From positions 310,001 to 374,000 of the forward strand of contig JAYJMM010000022.1 in the NCBI GenBank assembly GCA_037349105.1: a DNA stretch of 64,000 nucleotides, given 5' to 3'. Made by a program: the position numbers and the translations under genes. This document shows, in pieces, positions 24,372 to 34,945 of this stretch. Source of the DNA: Limnomonas spitsbergensis (lineage: Eukaryota; Chlorophyta; Chlorophyceae; Chlamydomonadales). Each line of letters starts with the position of its first letter. Positions within the stretch are counted from its first letter, which is position 1. The notes beneath the pieces are model-generated. The model saw only the letters and a list, made by a program, of their open reading frames with translations. It made no database searches and was not told where the DNA came from.

Positions 24372-24810
24372 GAGCCCTTGGCTGCTTGGCTGGAGGTTAA
24401 TGAATAAATTAAGAAGCGCTTACATGAACGCACCAGCAGTACTTTGCTGCAATAAGCTCCATTTCTTCTCTTTGTGGCAAAGTCGGTTGCCTTTTGGCCC
24501 GGGCAGATCTACATCATTCCTTAGAGCCCTTGGCAGCTTAGCTGGAGGTTAATGAATAAATCAAGAAGCGCTTACATGAACGCGCCAGCAGTGCTTTGCT
24601 GCAATGAGCTCCATCTTTTCTCTTAGCGGCAAAGTCGGTTGCCTATTGGCCCGGGCAGATCTACATCATTCCTCAGAGCCCTTGGCAGCTTAGCTAGAGG
24701 TTGTCAATAAATTAAGAAGCGCTTACTTGAACACACCAGCAGTGCTTTGCTGCAATGAGCTCCATCTCTTCACTTAGTGGCAAAGTCGGTTGCCTTTTGG
24801 CATGAGCATA
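24372..24810. repeat. 152 bp tandem repeat, unit 1
   Basis: Three copies (starting 24372, 24524 and 24676) of a 152 bp unit beginning GAGCCCTTGGC and containing AAGTCGGTTGCC. The third is partial. Confidence 0.85.
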
Positions 24811-24998
24811 CCGGAGGCCCCATATGGGACTGAACAAGCCAGATACTGGAATAAGAAAGAGCAAGCAACCGTCAAATTTTAATTTTGATAACATCATTTA
24901 TGCATAGGCTATGAAATCAATCACCAGGGGCCTGTCTAGTTAGGGCCCATTATCCAATTCCTTGGGCTTCCTAGATGAAAGAGTAAGACTGCACAACT

Positions 24999-27461
24999 CT
25001 AAGAAAACAAATCTAGATTGCAACAATCCGGGCCCTGGAGTAATCCCACAAGGGACCTGCTAGGTGAGGGATGCACGGGCCCACCACCTAGCCCCAGAGG
25101 GGAGCTGTCAACTGAGTGCTGCATGGGCTCACCAGCAATGCCCATGGGGAACCTGCCAGGGGAGGGACCACCCAGCCCCATAGAGAAGCTGCCAGGGGAG
25201 GGCTGCATGGGCCCACCACCCAGCCCCATAGAGAAGCTGCCAGCTGGGAGCTGCATGGGCCCACCACCCAGCCCCATAGAGAAGGTGCCAGGGGAGGGCT
25301 GCATGGGCCCACCACCCAGCCTCATAGAGAAGCTGCCAGTTGGGAGCTGCATGGGCCCACCACCCAGCCCCATAGAGAAGCTGCCAGGGGAGGGCTGCAT
25401 GGGCCCACCACCCAGCCCCATAGAGAAGCTGCCAGTTGGGAGCTGCATGGGCCCACCACCCAGCCCCATAGAGAAGCTGCCAGGAGAGGGCTGCATGGGC
25501 CCACCACCCAGCCCCATAGAGAAGCTGCCAGTTGGGAGCTGCATGGGCCCACCACCCAGCCCCATAGAGAAGCTGCCAGTTGGGAGCTGCATGGGCCCAC
25601 CACCCAGCCCCATAGAGAAGCTGCCAGGGGAGGGCTGCATGGGCCCACCACCCAGCCCCATAGAGAAGCTATCAGCTGGGAGCTGCATGGGCCCACCACC
25701 CAGCCCCATAGAGAAGCTGCTAGGGGAGGGCTGCATGGGCCCACCACCCAGCCCCATAGAGAAGCTGCCAGTTGGGAGCTGCATGGGCCCACCACCCAGC
25801 CCCAATGCTGGATGCCTCTGCTGACGGCGTCGCTTTGTGGATGGCATTGGTTGCATCAGTGGGATGCCACCAACATAATGTGTTGGAGGTGGGATGGGCT
25901 GGTGTACCACCTTGGACTGCCTTTTCTGAGATGCTGGCTTGCTTAACCCACGGCGCCCAATCTCAGCCTCAATAGCCGTCCGCTCAGCAAGCATTGCATC
26001 TTGCTTGGCGTGATGTGCAAGACCTGCAGGCCCGGGTGTAGCTGAGTACGTCCGCCATGCAGCAAGGACCAAGGGATCACACACCTACAAGAATGAAGGG
26101 TCTGCAAGTTTTAAAAATGTCAATGACATTACACCTCTGGGCCCTGCTCAAAATGGCTGGTGTTTTAAGCATATGACATGATTTGCTATGCAAAGATGAC
26201 GTGCAAATTTACATAATAGAGCAGAGGGTGCTGGGACAGGTAATTTGAGGGAAATGACAGACCCTGAGTCCCTGAAAGTACGTATTTACCGAATCACACA
26301 CAGCCCTTCAATGACCCTGAAAAACCAGTGTTTCAAACTAAGCGTCTCAATATCTAACAAACTCTAAATGTTTACCTTTGCCATATGACCAAGATGTGCA
26401 GCTTTCCAGTGTTGGAAATGGATGTGATTTGCATTAAGTAGCTTTATCTTAACAGCATGTATCAGCTGCCCGTGCTCATCAGTCATGGCCAGCACCTTCG
26501 TCTTTATCAAGGTCTGAATAGGGGGGCCTGGCGAGCGTGTGGCAGAAGCTGCCTACAAATGGAAGAGGGTGGAAAAGTCAGGCAGGTGTAAATAATTTGG
26601 TATCCCTGATTTTCATCTGGCATCAGCTGAGCAGACCCAAGCCACCTTCCAATTACCTGCTGGCCTCCCACCCAAGAGGGGCCTAGCACATGCGGGACCA
26701 GCGCTGATGTCCGTACTAGCCGTGGGGTTGATCCAGGGCTGATGGTTTGTCCTGTCCGTGCGGTCACGCGTGTTGCTGAGGCAGGGCTGCTGGCTGCTCC
26801 CGTACGTGCCGACAGGCTTGAGACTTGTGAGGCTGAGGCACGCTTTCTCCGGGCTGGTTTGAACGGGGTGAGGCTCTAGGGCTCAGCGCCGCGCCGCAGG
26901 GCATCACCCAGGCCGTAAGGCACCATCCCGTAGAATTGTGACCAATCCTGATGTTCTGCTTAAGGAATGCGTCATTCAGCCCGCTGTGGATGCTCTTGAC
27001 CGTGTTTAGAGCCTGTAAGAAAATAAATTATGTCATGTTCCTCATGATGCATCAGGCTGCTTAGGCTGCTCTTAGCTTACCATGACCAGGTCTCCGTTAA
27101 TGATTTTATCCCTCAACATCATCAGGTAGTGGGAGGCATGGTCGGCAGTGAACTCAGCTGATTTGCCCCATCTCTCCTCTACGTAAGCCTGTATGGCATG
27201 ATACCAGCACTTCAATCAGGGAGTGTTCATTCAGGCCTTGAAAGATCATGCCCTGCAACAGTTTTCTCTTGCCATGCATGGTAAGTTCTCTTGCCATGCA
27301 TGGTAAGTGAGAACTTATTACGTTTTTGAGGCTGTCAGACACTGACCATGAACGTTTTCTCAACGCCTTTGTAACGCGTGCGCGTAGCACCCTTTTGTGT
27401 ATCCTCCCGTGCTTGCGCTAGCGCAATATTCTGCTCGGCAGTAAATGTGGGATCATCAAGC
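24999..27461 (-). CDS. Unknown multi-exon gene with 16-residue repeat C-terminus, copy 1
   Basis: I do not recognise this family. Supported exon blocks in transcript order are 27461-27347 (DDPTFTAEQNIALAQ), 27178-27081 (WGKSAEFTADHASHYLMML), 27012 to about 26900 (SIHSGLNDAF and HNSTGWCLTAW), about 26850-26657 (Ser/Arg/Thr-rich), 26552-26376 (HAVKIKLLNANHIHFQHW) and 26084-24999. Donors and acceptors are GT-AG, but the junction near 26870-26900 does not join in frame and may hide a frameshift or a missed intron. The last exon has a basic stretch (KRRRQQRH) and then a tandem array of a 16-residue unit SFSMGLGGGPMQ plus four variable residues, ending DLFS. Further 5' exons may exist near 27870-27960 (LELRYEERSNAEARVQ). 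A domesticated or transposon-derived nuclear protein is one possibility, but nothing proves it. Confidence 0.5.
25045..25805. repeat. 48 bp coding minisatellite with 96 bp higher order, unit 1
   Basis: A 48 bp unit (plus-strand core GGGCCCACCACCCAGCCCCA) is repeated about 15 times. Two variants, CTGCCAGGGGAGGGC and CTGCCAGTTGGGAGC, mostly alternate, giving a 96 bp higher-order period. On the minus strand it encodes the 16-residue repeat of the unknown gene. Confidence 0.93.
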
Positions 27462-28029
27462 CTGCAGCAGCCAGAAGATTCAAGCAAAGATCGATGAAAG
27501 CATGTCCCTGGAAATTTTGGAAAGCCACTGATCCCTAGCTGAATTCACAATGACCTCAATAATGTTAGCAGATCAGTATTCGAGTTTGGAAACGCCTTGA
27601 AAATTAAACACTGGACAGAGTCACTCAGGCACGGCGCCATGGCCGTCAGAACTTTCAATGCAAGTTATGAAAACAACATATTCGTCTCATAGAGTTCAGA
27701 CATTGAGTTCGGAAACGAGATCAAACGACTTATACTGGACTCAGCTCTAGTAGACATTAAGCTGTTTGCATGCAACTGGCTGAATTTTATTATATCTAAT
27801 TTGAAGTACAAAGAACCAATTCTCTACCAATCTGAAATTTTAAGAGAACCAGCACATTTTTAGAGTGAGACAGTTAGAGTGAGGCAGTAAGAGTGGGCTG
27901 CACTCTTGCCTCTGCATTAGACCTTTCCTCATACCTGAGCTCCAGCTTGGAGTGAACCTGATCAAGGAACCTTATCCCATGAAGCATGTGTGTAAGTGGT
28001 GTTAAGGCTGCCCTGTCAGCATGTATGAC
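27462..28029. other. AT-richer spacer, unit 1
   Basis: Upstream region of the unknown minus-strand gene. A possible exon-like minus frame lies at about 27874-27960, but otherwise I see no supported feature. The same sequence is at 50743-51310 in unit 2. Confidence 0.4.
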
Positions 28030-28920
28030 AGAAGCTGTGTGTGCTAGGGGTGCCATGACAGTCAGCATGCAGTGCACCTGTGTGTGCTATGGGTGCCATG
28101 CCAGGCAGCATGCAATGCACCTGTGTGTGCCATAACAGTCAGCATGCAGTGCACCTGTGTGTGCTATGGGTGCCATGCCAGGCAGCATGCAATGCACCTG
28201 TGTGTGCCATAACAGTCAGCATGCAGTGCACCTGTGTGTGCCATGGGTGCCATGCCAGGCAGCATGCACTGCAGAAGTTGTGTGTGCTAGGGGTGCCATG
28301 GCAGGCAGCACACAGTGCACATGTGTGTGATACGGGTGCCATGACAGTCAGCATGCAGTGCACCTGTGTGTGCTATGGGTGCCATGTCAGGCAGCATGCA
28401 ATGCACCTGTGTGTGCCATAACAGTCAACATGCAGTGCACATGTGTGTGCTATGGGTGCCATGCCAGGCAGCATGCTCTGCAGAAGTTGTGTGTGCTAGG
28501 GGTGCCATGGCAGGCAGCACACAGTGCACATGTGTGTGCTAGGGGTGTCATGACAGGCAGCATGCAGTGCTTCTGTTTGTGCTAGGGGTGCAATGACAGG
28601 CAGCATGCAGTGCAGAAGCTGTGTGTGCTAGGGGTCCCATGACAGCCAGCATGCAGTGCACCTGTTCGTGCTAGGGGTGTCATGACAGGCAGTATGCAGT
28701 GCACATGTTTGTGCTAGGGGTGTCATGACAGTCAGCATGCAGTGCACATGTTTGTGCTTAAGGTGTCATGACAGTCAGCATGCAGTGCACCTGTTTGTGC
28801 TAGGGGTGGCATGGCAGTCAGCATGCAGTGCACCTGTTTGTGCTGGGGGTGTCATGACAGTCAGCATGCAGTGCACCTGTTTGTGCTAGGGGTGCAATGG
28901 CAGGCAGCATGCAGTGGGGA
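28030..28920. repeat. 41-42 bp minisatellite, unit 1
   Basis: More than 20 copies of a unit with the motifs GTGTGTGCTAGGGGTGCCAT, GACAGTCAGCATGCAGTGCA and CCT. TGTTTGTGC replaces TGTGTGTGC in the right half. Confidence 0.95.
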
Positions 28921-29264
28921 GCAGGGGACCCGTCCAAGAAGGAGCCTCGTCCCCTGGTGTGAACAAACTACGCCAGGGGACCCAAACTACGCGGTCCCCT
29001 GCCCCCCCGTATTGTACGGATCTGCGGGCTGTACACTGCATTCTTGCTGACTTGAGCCTCAAGGTAGCTTACTGTGTCAATAACGTCGCCGAACTCTGTC
29101 TCAATCTGCCTCCCTCTGAAATTAGACATGGTTAAACAAAATAAAAGCCACGATCGAGCATAAAATGCCATTCGATTATCATTTATATAAGCTTTGAATT
29201 CTGCATTGAGCAGCGTCTGTTCCTCCGGACTAGGATTACCCCAAGATGCGTTGTAATTGGTTCC
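28921..29264. other. Spacer with possible small minus-strand exon
   Basis: On the minus strand a frame reads MSNFRGRQIETEFGDVIDTV and continues to SPQIRTIRGGRGPRS before the G-rich stretch. It is conserved at 53370-53515 in unit 2. No family is recognised. Confidence 0.3.
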
Positions 29265-29931
29265 TCCGGACTACAGCAAAATGTCTGTAGTCCGGACCCA
29301 CACCTGGGGCGCGTTCACATTGGCTCCAATCCAGTCGTTGGGATTCTTCGTTGCATTATTAGTATGGATCTTGTTTGCCCACTCTCTCGCCAGTTTCAGC
29401 TACTTGCAGGAACCCGTCAGCCACAGACGATTTCACGGTCAAGTTCTGATATCAACACACCACAATCGTCGTGGCGCGCTTATCACTGTTGCTGTGAACA
29501 CGAGAGAAATCGCGCAGGGATCTCAAGCTTGTACCAGAGCATGTACCGACCGAGACTCTCCATTTTGCCATTGCACAGCACCTTTCCGCCTCGATGAAAC
29601 ATTTTGCTTTATCACACCCGTTCCAAAATAACAAGCACGTAAACGAATGAGACAAGTATGCATTCAATCGACATAGTTTTGAGTTTGCGTGAACCCTGAC
29701 CTAGCCAGCGTGGCAGGATCATTTGGATCATTCTTGGACACTACCTCGGGAGGTTGTTTCTGAAATGATCCTAGATGTACACAAAAGTACAACGACTAAC
29801 TGTCGCCCAACTCGCGCCTCTAGTGTGGATGTAGTTAGGATCATCTCAGAATTCTGTAATGCGCCCACTTTTGGCTCGGATAACCCCCAATATGAACGCG
29901 CCCCTGGTCGTTGGTCACCCTGTAGTCCGGA
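29265..29931. mobile_element. 0.67 kb TIR element at unit boundary, copy 1
   Basis: The left end TCCGGACTACAG and right end CTGTAGTCCGGA form a perfect 12 bp inverted repeat. Farther in, GGGGCGCGTTCACATTGG on the left matches the complement of GGGGCGCGTTCATATTGG on the right. The left arm is itself part of a hairpin (CTACAG, spacer, CTGTAG). A plus-strand frame inside (SVVRTHTWGAF...) has no recognised domain. The element ends only about 15 bp before the tandem-unit junction. Confidence 0.55.
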
Positions 29932-30048
29932 ACATGTCGATATCCACAGCATCTGTCCTGCAGTGTTGTCGTACTTCGGTGCATACTGCACACTTTATTG
30001 TTGACAGGAATTGTCAACATGATTCGTCAACATGAATTGCCTGCCTGA

Positions 30049-30610
30049 CAGCACGTTTCTGATTGGACCCCGGAAACTTTCCGGGGTGTTTCCGGTGTGT
30101 TTTGAGCTGAAACACTGGACCCCGGAAAATCTCCGGAGCCTTTAGACCACCAAGAGTCGTACAGTACGTCTCTTGTTTTTCCGGGGACCCCCCCCCACTC
30201 CCCGGAAATTCCAAAGACTTTGGAGAGTTTTCAGGCCTTCGAATAGCTTTTGTTTATAAATATGAATCGCCGCATTTTTCTTCCCATGAACTTATCGGGC
30301 GGTAGTGATGGGGGCGGCCCTGCAGAAAGGCCGCGGGCCGACTCGGCCTTGGTCACTCCGCGAGCGAGTCATCCCCATCATCATCATTATCATCAGCAGC
30401 AGAAGCAGAAGCAGCTGCAACAGCGCAGATAACTTTTAGGCACACATTCGGCAATATCGCAGTAAACCCTGAACCACGCAAGCTTACGCGGCCTCACGTT
30501 CCAGTGTGTGGCTCCGGGGTGTTTGCAGAAACACCCTCCCCGGAAATCTCCCGAAGACCAGAAGACCGTCGTACACGTTTGTTCCGGGGTCCTCAATCGG
30601 AAACGTGCTG
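30049..30610. mobile_element. TIR element (MITE-like), TSD TGA, in unit 2
   Basis: This 562 bp insertion is absent from unit 3, where the empty site reads CCTGCCTGAATCCCGC. Ends are CAGCACGTTTCTGATTGGAC and its imperfect complement (about 26 bp), and TGA is duplicated (30046-30048, 30611-30613). No coding region is supported. The 3 bp TNA-type duplication and CAG..CTG ends relate it to the Harbinger-like element at 7440-7979, with which it shares internal blocks in opposite orientation. Confidence 0.8.
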
Positions 30611-31046
30611 TGAATCCTGCAGCATCTGCACGAATGCGGGGCATTTGTAGAATTGCGGCATACTTAAAGTGAAATTTCTGGTTTTATGGTTGCCATACAC
30701 CTTATAAGTTCGATCGCCAATCTACACTGTCAACAATCATTCGCTTTAACGGCGGTCTGTCACTCGGACATCCATCCAGCAGAAGCATTGCTGACCGACT
30801 GTCGTCTCCCCCACTTGCTTCCACTGCTTGCTTCGTGAGTTGTTTCCCCGTGTCTATTGCACACTGTCAGATGCTACTTGATTTCATTATAGAAAGGTAA
30901 CATGATCGAGATGTTCACCCCCGCATCCAAAAACCACTCAGACTACAGCCATGCATCCCTTGATTTCCGTATCCATTCGTCGTGACGAATCTCCTCAAGT
31001 ATGCTGCCTTCCTTTGCTCTGCTTGTCATCACAGTCGCGTGTCGTC

Positions 31047-33618
31047 ATGCAGCTGAGCATCTTCATAGCCCTGCTGGTTGCCTCGTTCGCCATTTGCGGC
31101 CTCTCTCCTGCATATGTAAGCAGACATGAGTGGGGATTCCGTCGACTCATCAGGTCGAATGTTCCGTCATCAGTCTGGTCATTATGTCATTATATGCCTC
31201 CGAGCTTGAACACCTACTTCCTCATCCTCATTGTGGAAGGATGAGATTGATTGCGCACAAATGGTGACGGATGGGAATCAGAACTGACTTTAGTTGAGTG
31301 ACTGGATTGAGTGCGCGCGTGGTGACTGATGTCACAGCCGTCACATGACCGACCGACCGTACGTAGTACCGTATCACATTTATTTTTGCAGGAGCTTGAT
31401 TCCTACCATGTCTTCCTTGATATTTCCCGCTTCAGCCTGTATGTTCCAACCCGTGGTTCCAACATTCCTGTCCGAACTCTATTTTCCCACACTCGCAGGC
31501 GGTTCCGAATAATGATGCACGCCGAGTCTCTGCACGCCGCGATCGTGTGCTGCACCAAACTGGTGCGTCTTCCTCATCTTATTTTGCCCGAATGAAGGGC
31601 ATGGCTATTGACAAGCGAGCATTCCAAGTATTGTTTTGCAGCCACTCAAATATTTTCTTACACTTTCTCAAGCTGCAGGCTCATAATTTCCACCCCATTT
31701 TATGTTTAGACATAACTTTGGGAGTATTACCAGTTCTATTACATAACTACTATGTTCTCACCACTTGCTATGTTGGTCATTTTCCCATGCGTCCAGGCGG
31801 CAACTCCACCGAGCCTCCTCCATCACCAACTACGCCCTCATCAGGTACGGGTTTCAACTCTCCTCAAGCCCCGACATACCCCTCTCCACCCTCAGGCTCC
31901 TACCCTCCCCTCCCCCCTCCACCTCCATCTTCATATCCGCCCTCGTACCCCCCTTCACCTCCATCTTCATATCCACCCTCGTATTCCTCTCCACCCTCAG
32001 GCGACTACGCCACCCTCCCCCCTCCACCTCCATCTTCATATCCACCCTCGTATTCCACTCCACCCTCAGGCGACTACCCTCCCCTCCCCCCTCCACCTCC
32101 ATCTTCATATCCACCCTCGTACCCCCCTTCACCTTCAGACTCCCCCTCCCCCCACCCACCTCAATATCCCTCTCCGCCTTCACGCTCCAGCCCCATGCAG
32201 CCCCCTTCAACTTCAGGCTCCAACTTCCCCCGCCCTCCTCCATCTCCATCATCAGGCTCCAACTCCACTCAGTCCCCTCCACCCACCGCCACCACTCCTC
32301 CTTCTCCCATGAACACTGGTGAGAAAGTACAGTGCCCCTTCTCCCACAAACACCATGTGAGAGAGAGACACACGGGCGATCTTCACACCACCACACAAGC
32401 TACTGAAGGAACACACAAGCTACTGAAGGAACACACAATCCTCACTAGTGTACATTACTTCATCCCCACGCCACTGGCTGCAATCGCTTGTGTCTTAATT
32501 TTTTGCTCAGCCGAGGGGGCGCTATTATGCGCTCGCTGTCCAGGTTTTTCATGCTCCTACTTTACGGGCAAGTCGCCGCACACATCAATTGTGATGCTCC
32601 CCTGGACTGCAAAATTGTTGCAAAATTGTCGCCCTCAACATGCGGCTGCACAGCTCATCTTCTCCTACCTATCATTAGTCATCATGCGCTCCTCATGCAT
32701 TGTCTTTTATGGCATTTGTTCCGTCCTTGGTGTTCAAGTCTACTTGGTTGGTAAGAACCATCTGACTGACTGCCCCTGCCCCAGAGGTCGTGGCGCTTTT
32801 TCCTCTATTAGCCTTTGATTCCTTCTTACTGCACTCCTTGTCACTGATGCATGCAGACTATTATGCTGGATGCGTTTTGGTGACTGGGAACTTCACTGAC
32901 TGCTTCGAAAACTGCACCGGGGGCTTCAAGTCCAGGACTATGCAAATGGTGTGCCCACCTATGGTTGAATTTGAGAAGTGCAACACTCTGACGTGCCCTC
33001 GTGAGTATACTGAGTAACCCAAGAGTTTAGGGTGTAGGGAGCATACTGAGTAACCCAATGGGAAGAGCTAAGTGAGAGTTTACAGTTCTGCCGTCTGCCA
33101 TGCACAGCTCAATCCTCAAGTCTCATGACATGCAACACAGTGAGATGTCGAAGCTCCCAATTGCAACTGAATTGCAACTGAATAACTGGTTTCTGCATGT
33201 GCCTACTCCTGCAAATCCAGCAGCAGTGCCGTTACTTTGTCCAGCATGTGTCATGTACTTGTCTTAGGACTAACTGTTATCCCTTTTATGCTTGCCTGCA
33301 GCTCCCCCAGCTCCGCCCTCACCGTTTCCACCCCCGCTTCCGTCTCCCCCAACTCCGCCACCTCCTGTCCCCCAACCGCCTCCACCACTACCCACGGGAA
33401 ACAAAGCCTGCTCTTGGTCATGCGACCCCTGCAGCAATTGCAAGTCCAAGCCGAATACAACCATCAAAGTGTATTATGGATCACCATTTCCGGGAACATG
33501 CACTATGGATGACGACTGTTCCATGGGACCCCTGGTTTCCTACAAGAAAGGCCAGGTCCTCCCACAACCTGAATTATGGGAATGCATTCCTTTGGGAAAG
33601 ACTGACGGGATATGCTAG
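31047..33618 (+). CDS. Secreted Pro-rich/TSP1-like/Cys-rich protein, copy 2
   Basis: Paralogue of the gene at 8686-11187 with the same five-exon structure: 31047-31115, 31499-31562, 31797-32318, 32857-33000, 33302-33618. Signal peptide, linker, six-Cys module and Cys-rich C-terminus are nearly identical. The Pro-rich exon is 69 bp (23 codons) longer than in copy 1 through gain of one SSYPPSYSTPPSGDY-type unit, and the reading frame is preserved. The C-terminus ends GIC instead of GLC. It is followed directly by the 45-46 bp minisatellite region, as in the other units. All splice sites seen in copy 1 are conserved. Confidence 0.75.
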
Positions 33619-34374
33619 AGTAACGGGTTCTATCTTATGGGTACAACACAAGCAATTGATTGGTCCTACGGCAAATAGTTACTCCACCCACCTTGGTCAG
33701 ACATCCAACAAAAATGTTTGAAATTCATAAGTCTCTGCTTATCGTCCTTGCTGAACAAAGTCGTTTGAACTCCCTAAGTATCTTATCATTGCCTTTGCTG
33801 AGTGAGCCTGCGCCGCAATGTGCAGTATAAGTGTCTGGATTCTGGAATATGTCACGTCTCATCATTCACATTCATGTGATGGATTCAATACTGTGTTGCT
33901 TTTTAGTGGTTAAAGACATTATCGTGCCTGTTGGATTATATTCATTCCGCTCAGTTAAATACTTTTTGGTGCTTCCTCATTTGCTGTTAGTGGATTGAAT
34001 ACTTGGTGGTTCTGGATGAAAAACACATAGTTATTTTGAGGAGTAAAATACTGTGTATTACTTGCTAGGGAGAGTTGCTGTAACAACGTAGCTGAAATAT
34101 GGCTGTTGTGAAGTATATAAATGGTAGATTCTTGTGGGCCTAACCAGTCTCAAGCATAACGGCACACTAATCTCACACATCTTTGCCTTCTGCAAGGCAA
34201 CACAGTCCAGTGTACTCCAGTGTAACCTCAGCTTAAGCAAAGAGGCACAGCCCAGTGTGGGCACTTTAGAAGAGAATCTCTGGATTGCATACCTAGGGAT
34301 TTCATTTAGCAAGCGTCAAAATTGTAGGATGTGCTTTGAAATAGCGTAACAATTGGCATTTTCACTTCAGCAAG

Positions 34375-34945
34375 TTGGCACAGTCCAGTGTGCCCTATGA
34401 CCTTCACCATCAGCAAGACAGTACAGTCTAGTATATCCCCTGACCACCTCACCTTCAGCAAGATGGCACAGTCCAATGTGCCCTCTGACATCCTCACCTC
34501 CAGCAAGATGGTACAGTCCAGTGTGCCCTCTGACCTTCTCACCTCCAGCAAGACGACACAGTCCAGTGTGCCCTTCTGACCTCCTCACCTCCAATAAGAC
34601 GGCACAGTCCAGTTTGCCCTCTGACATCCTCACCTCCAACAAGACGGCACAGTCCAGTGTGCCCTTCTGACCTCCTCACCTCCAGCAAAGCGGCACAGTC
34701 CAGTGTGCCCTTCTGACCTCCTCACCTCCAACAAGACGGCACAGTCCAGTGTGCCCTTCTGACCTCCCCACCTCCAACAAGACGGCACAGTCCAGTGTGC
34801 CCTTCTGACCTCCTCACCTCCAACAAGACGGCACAGTCCAGTGTGCCCTCCGACCTCCTCACCTCCAGCAAGACGGCACAGTCCAGTGTGCCCTTCTGAC
34901 CTCCTCACCTCCAACAAGACAGCACAGTCCAGTGTGCCCTCTGAC
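34375..34945. repeat. 45-46 bp minisatellite, unit 2
   Basis: Same array as at 11935-12470 with one additional repeat unit and a few substitutions. Confidence 0.95.

Larger units (their letters stand above)
8164..29946. repeat. Tandem unit 1 (about 21.8 kb)
   Basis: The sequence from 8164 is repeated in the same order and orientation from 29947 and from 54337. The shared start is CAGCATCTGTCCTGC followed by TTGTCGTACTTCGGTGCATA. Gene order, intron positions and minisatellites all recur. Long stretches (for example 12530-14100 and 18590-21300) differ from unit 2 at only a few bases, while 8164-9440 is more diverged. Unit 1 is shorter than unit 2 because it lacks four insertions present there. 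Confidence 0.97.

Noticed and set aside
28030..28920. CRISPR-like regular repeats
   Set aside because: Units are contiguous 41-42 bp minisatellite copies without unique spacers, in a eukaryotic context.
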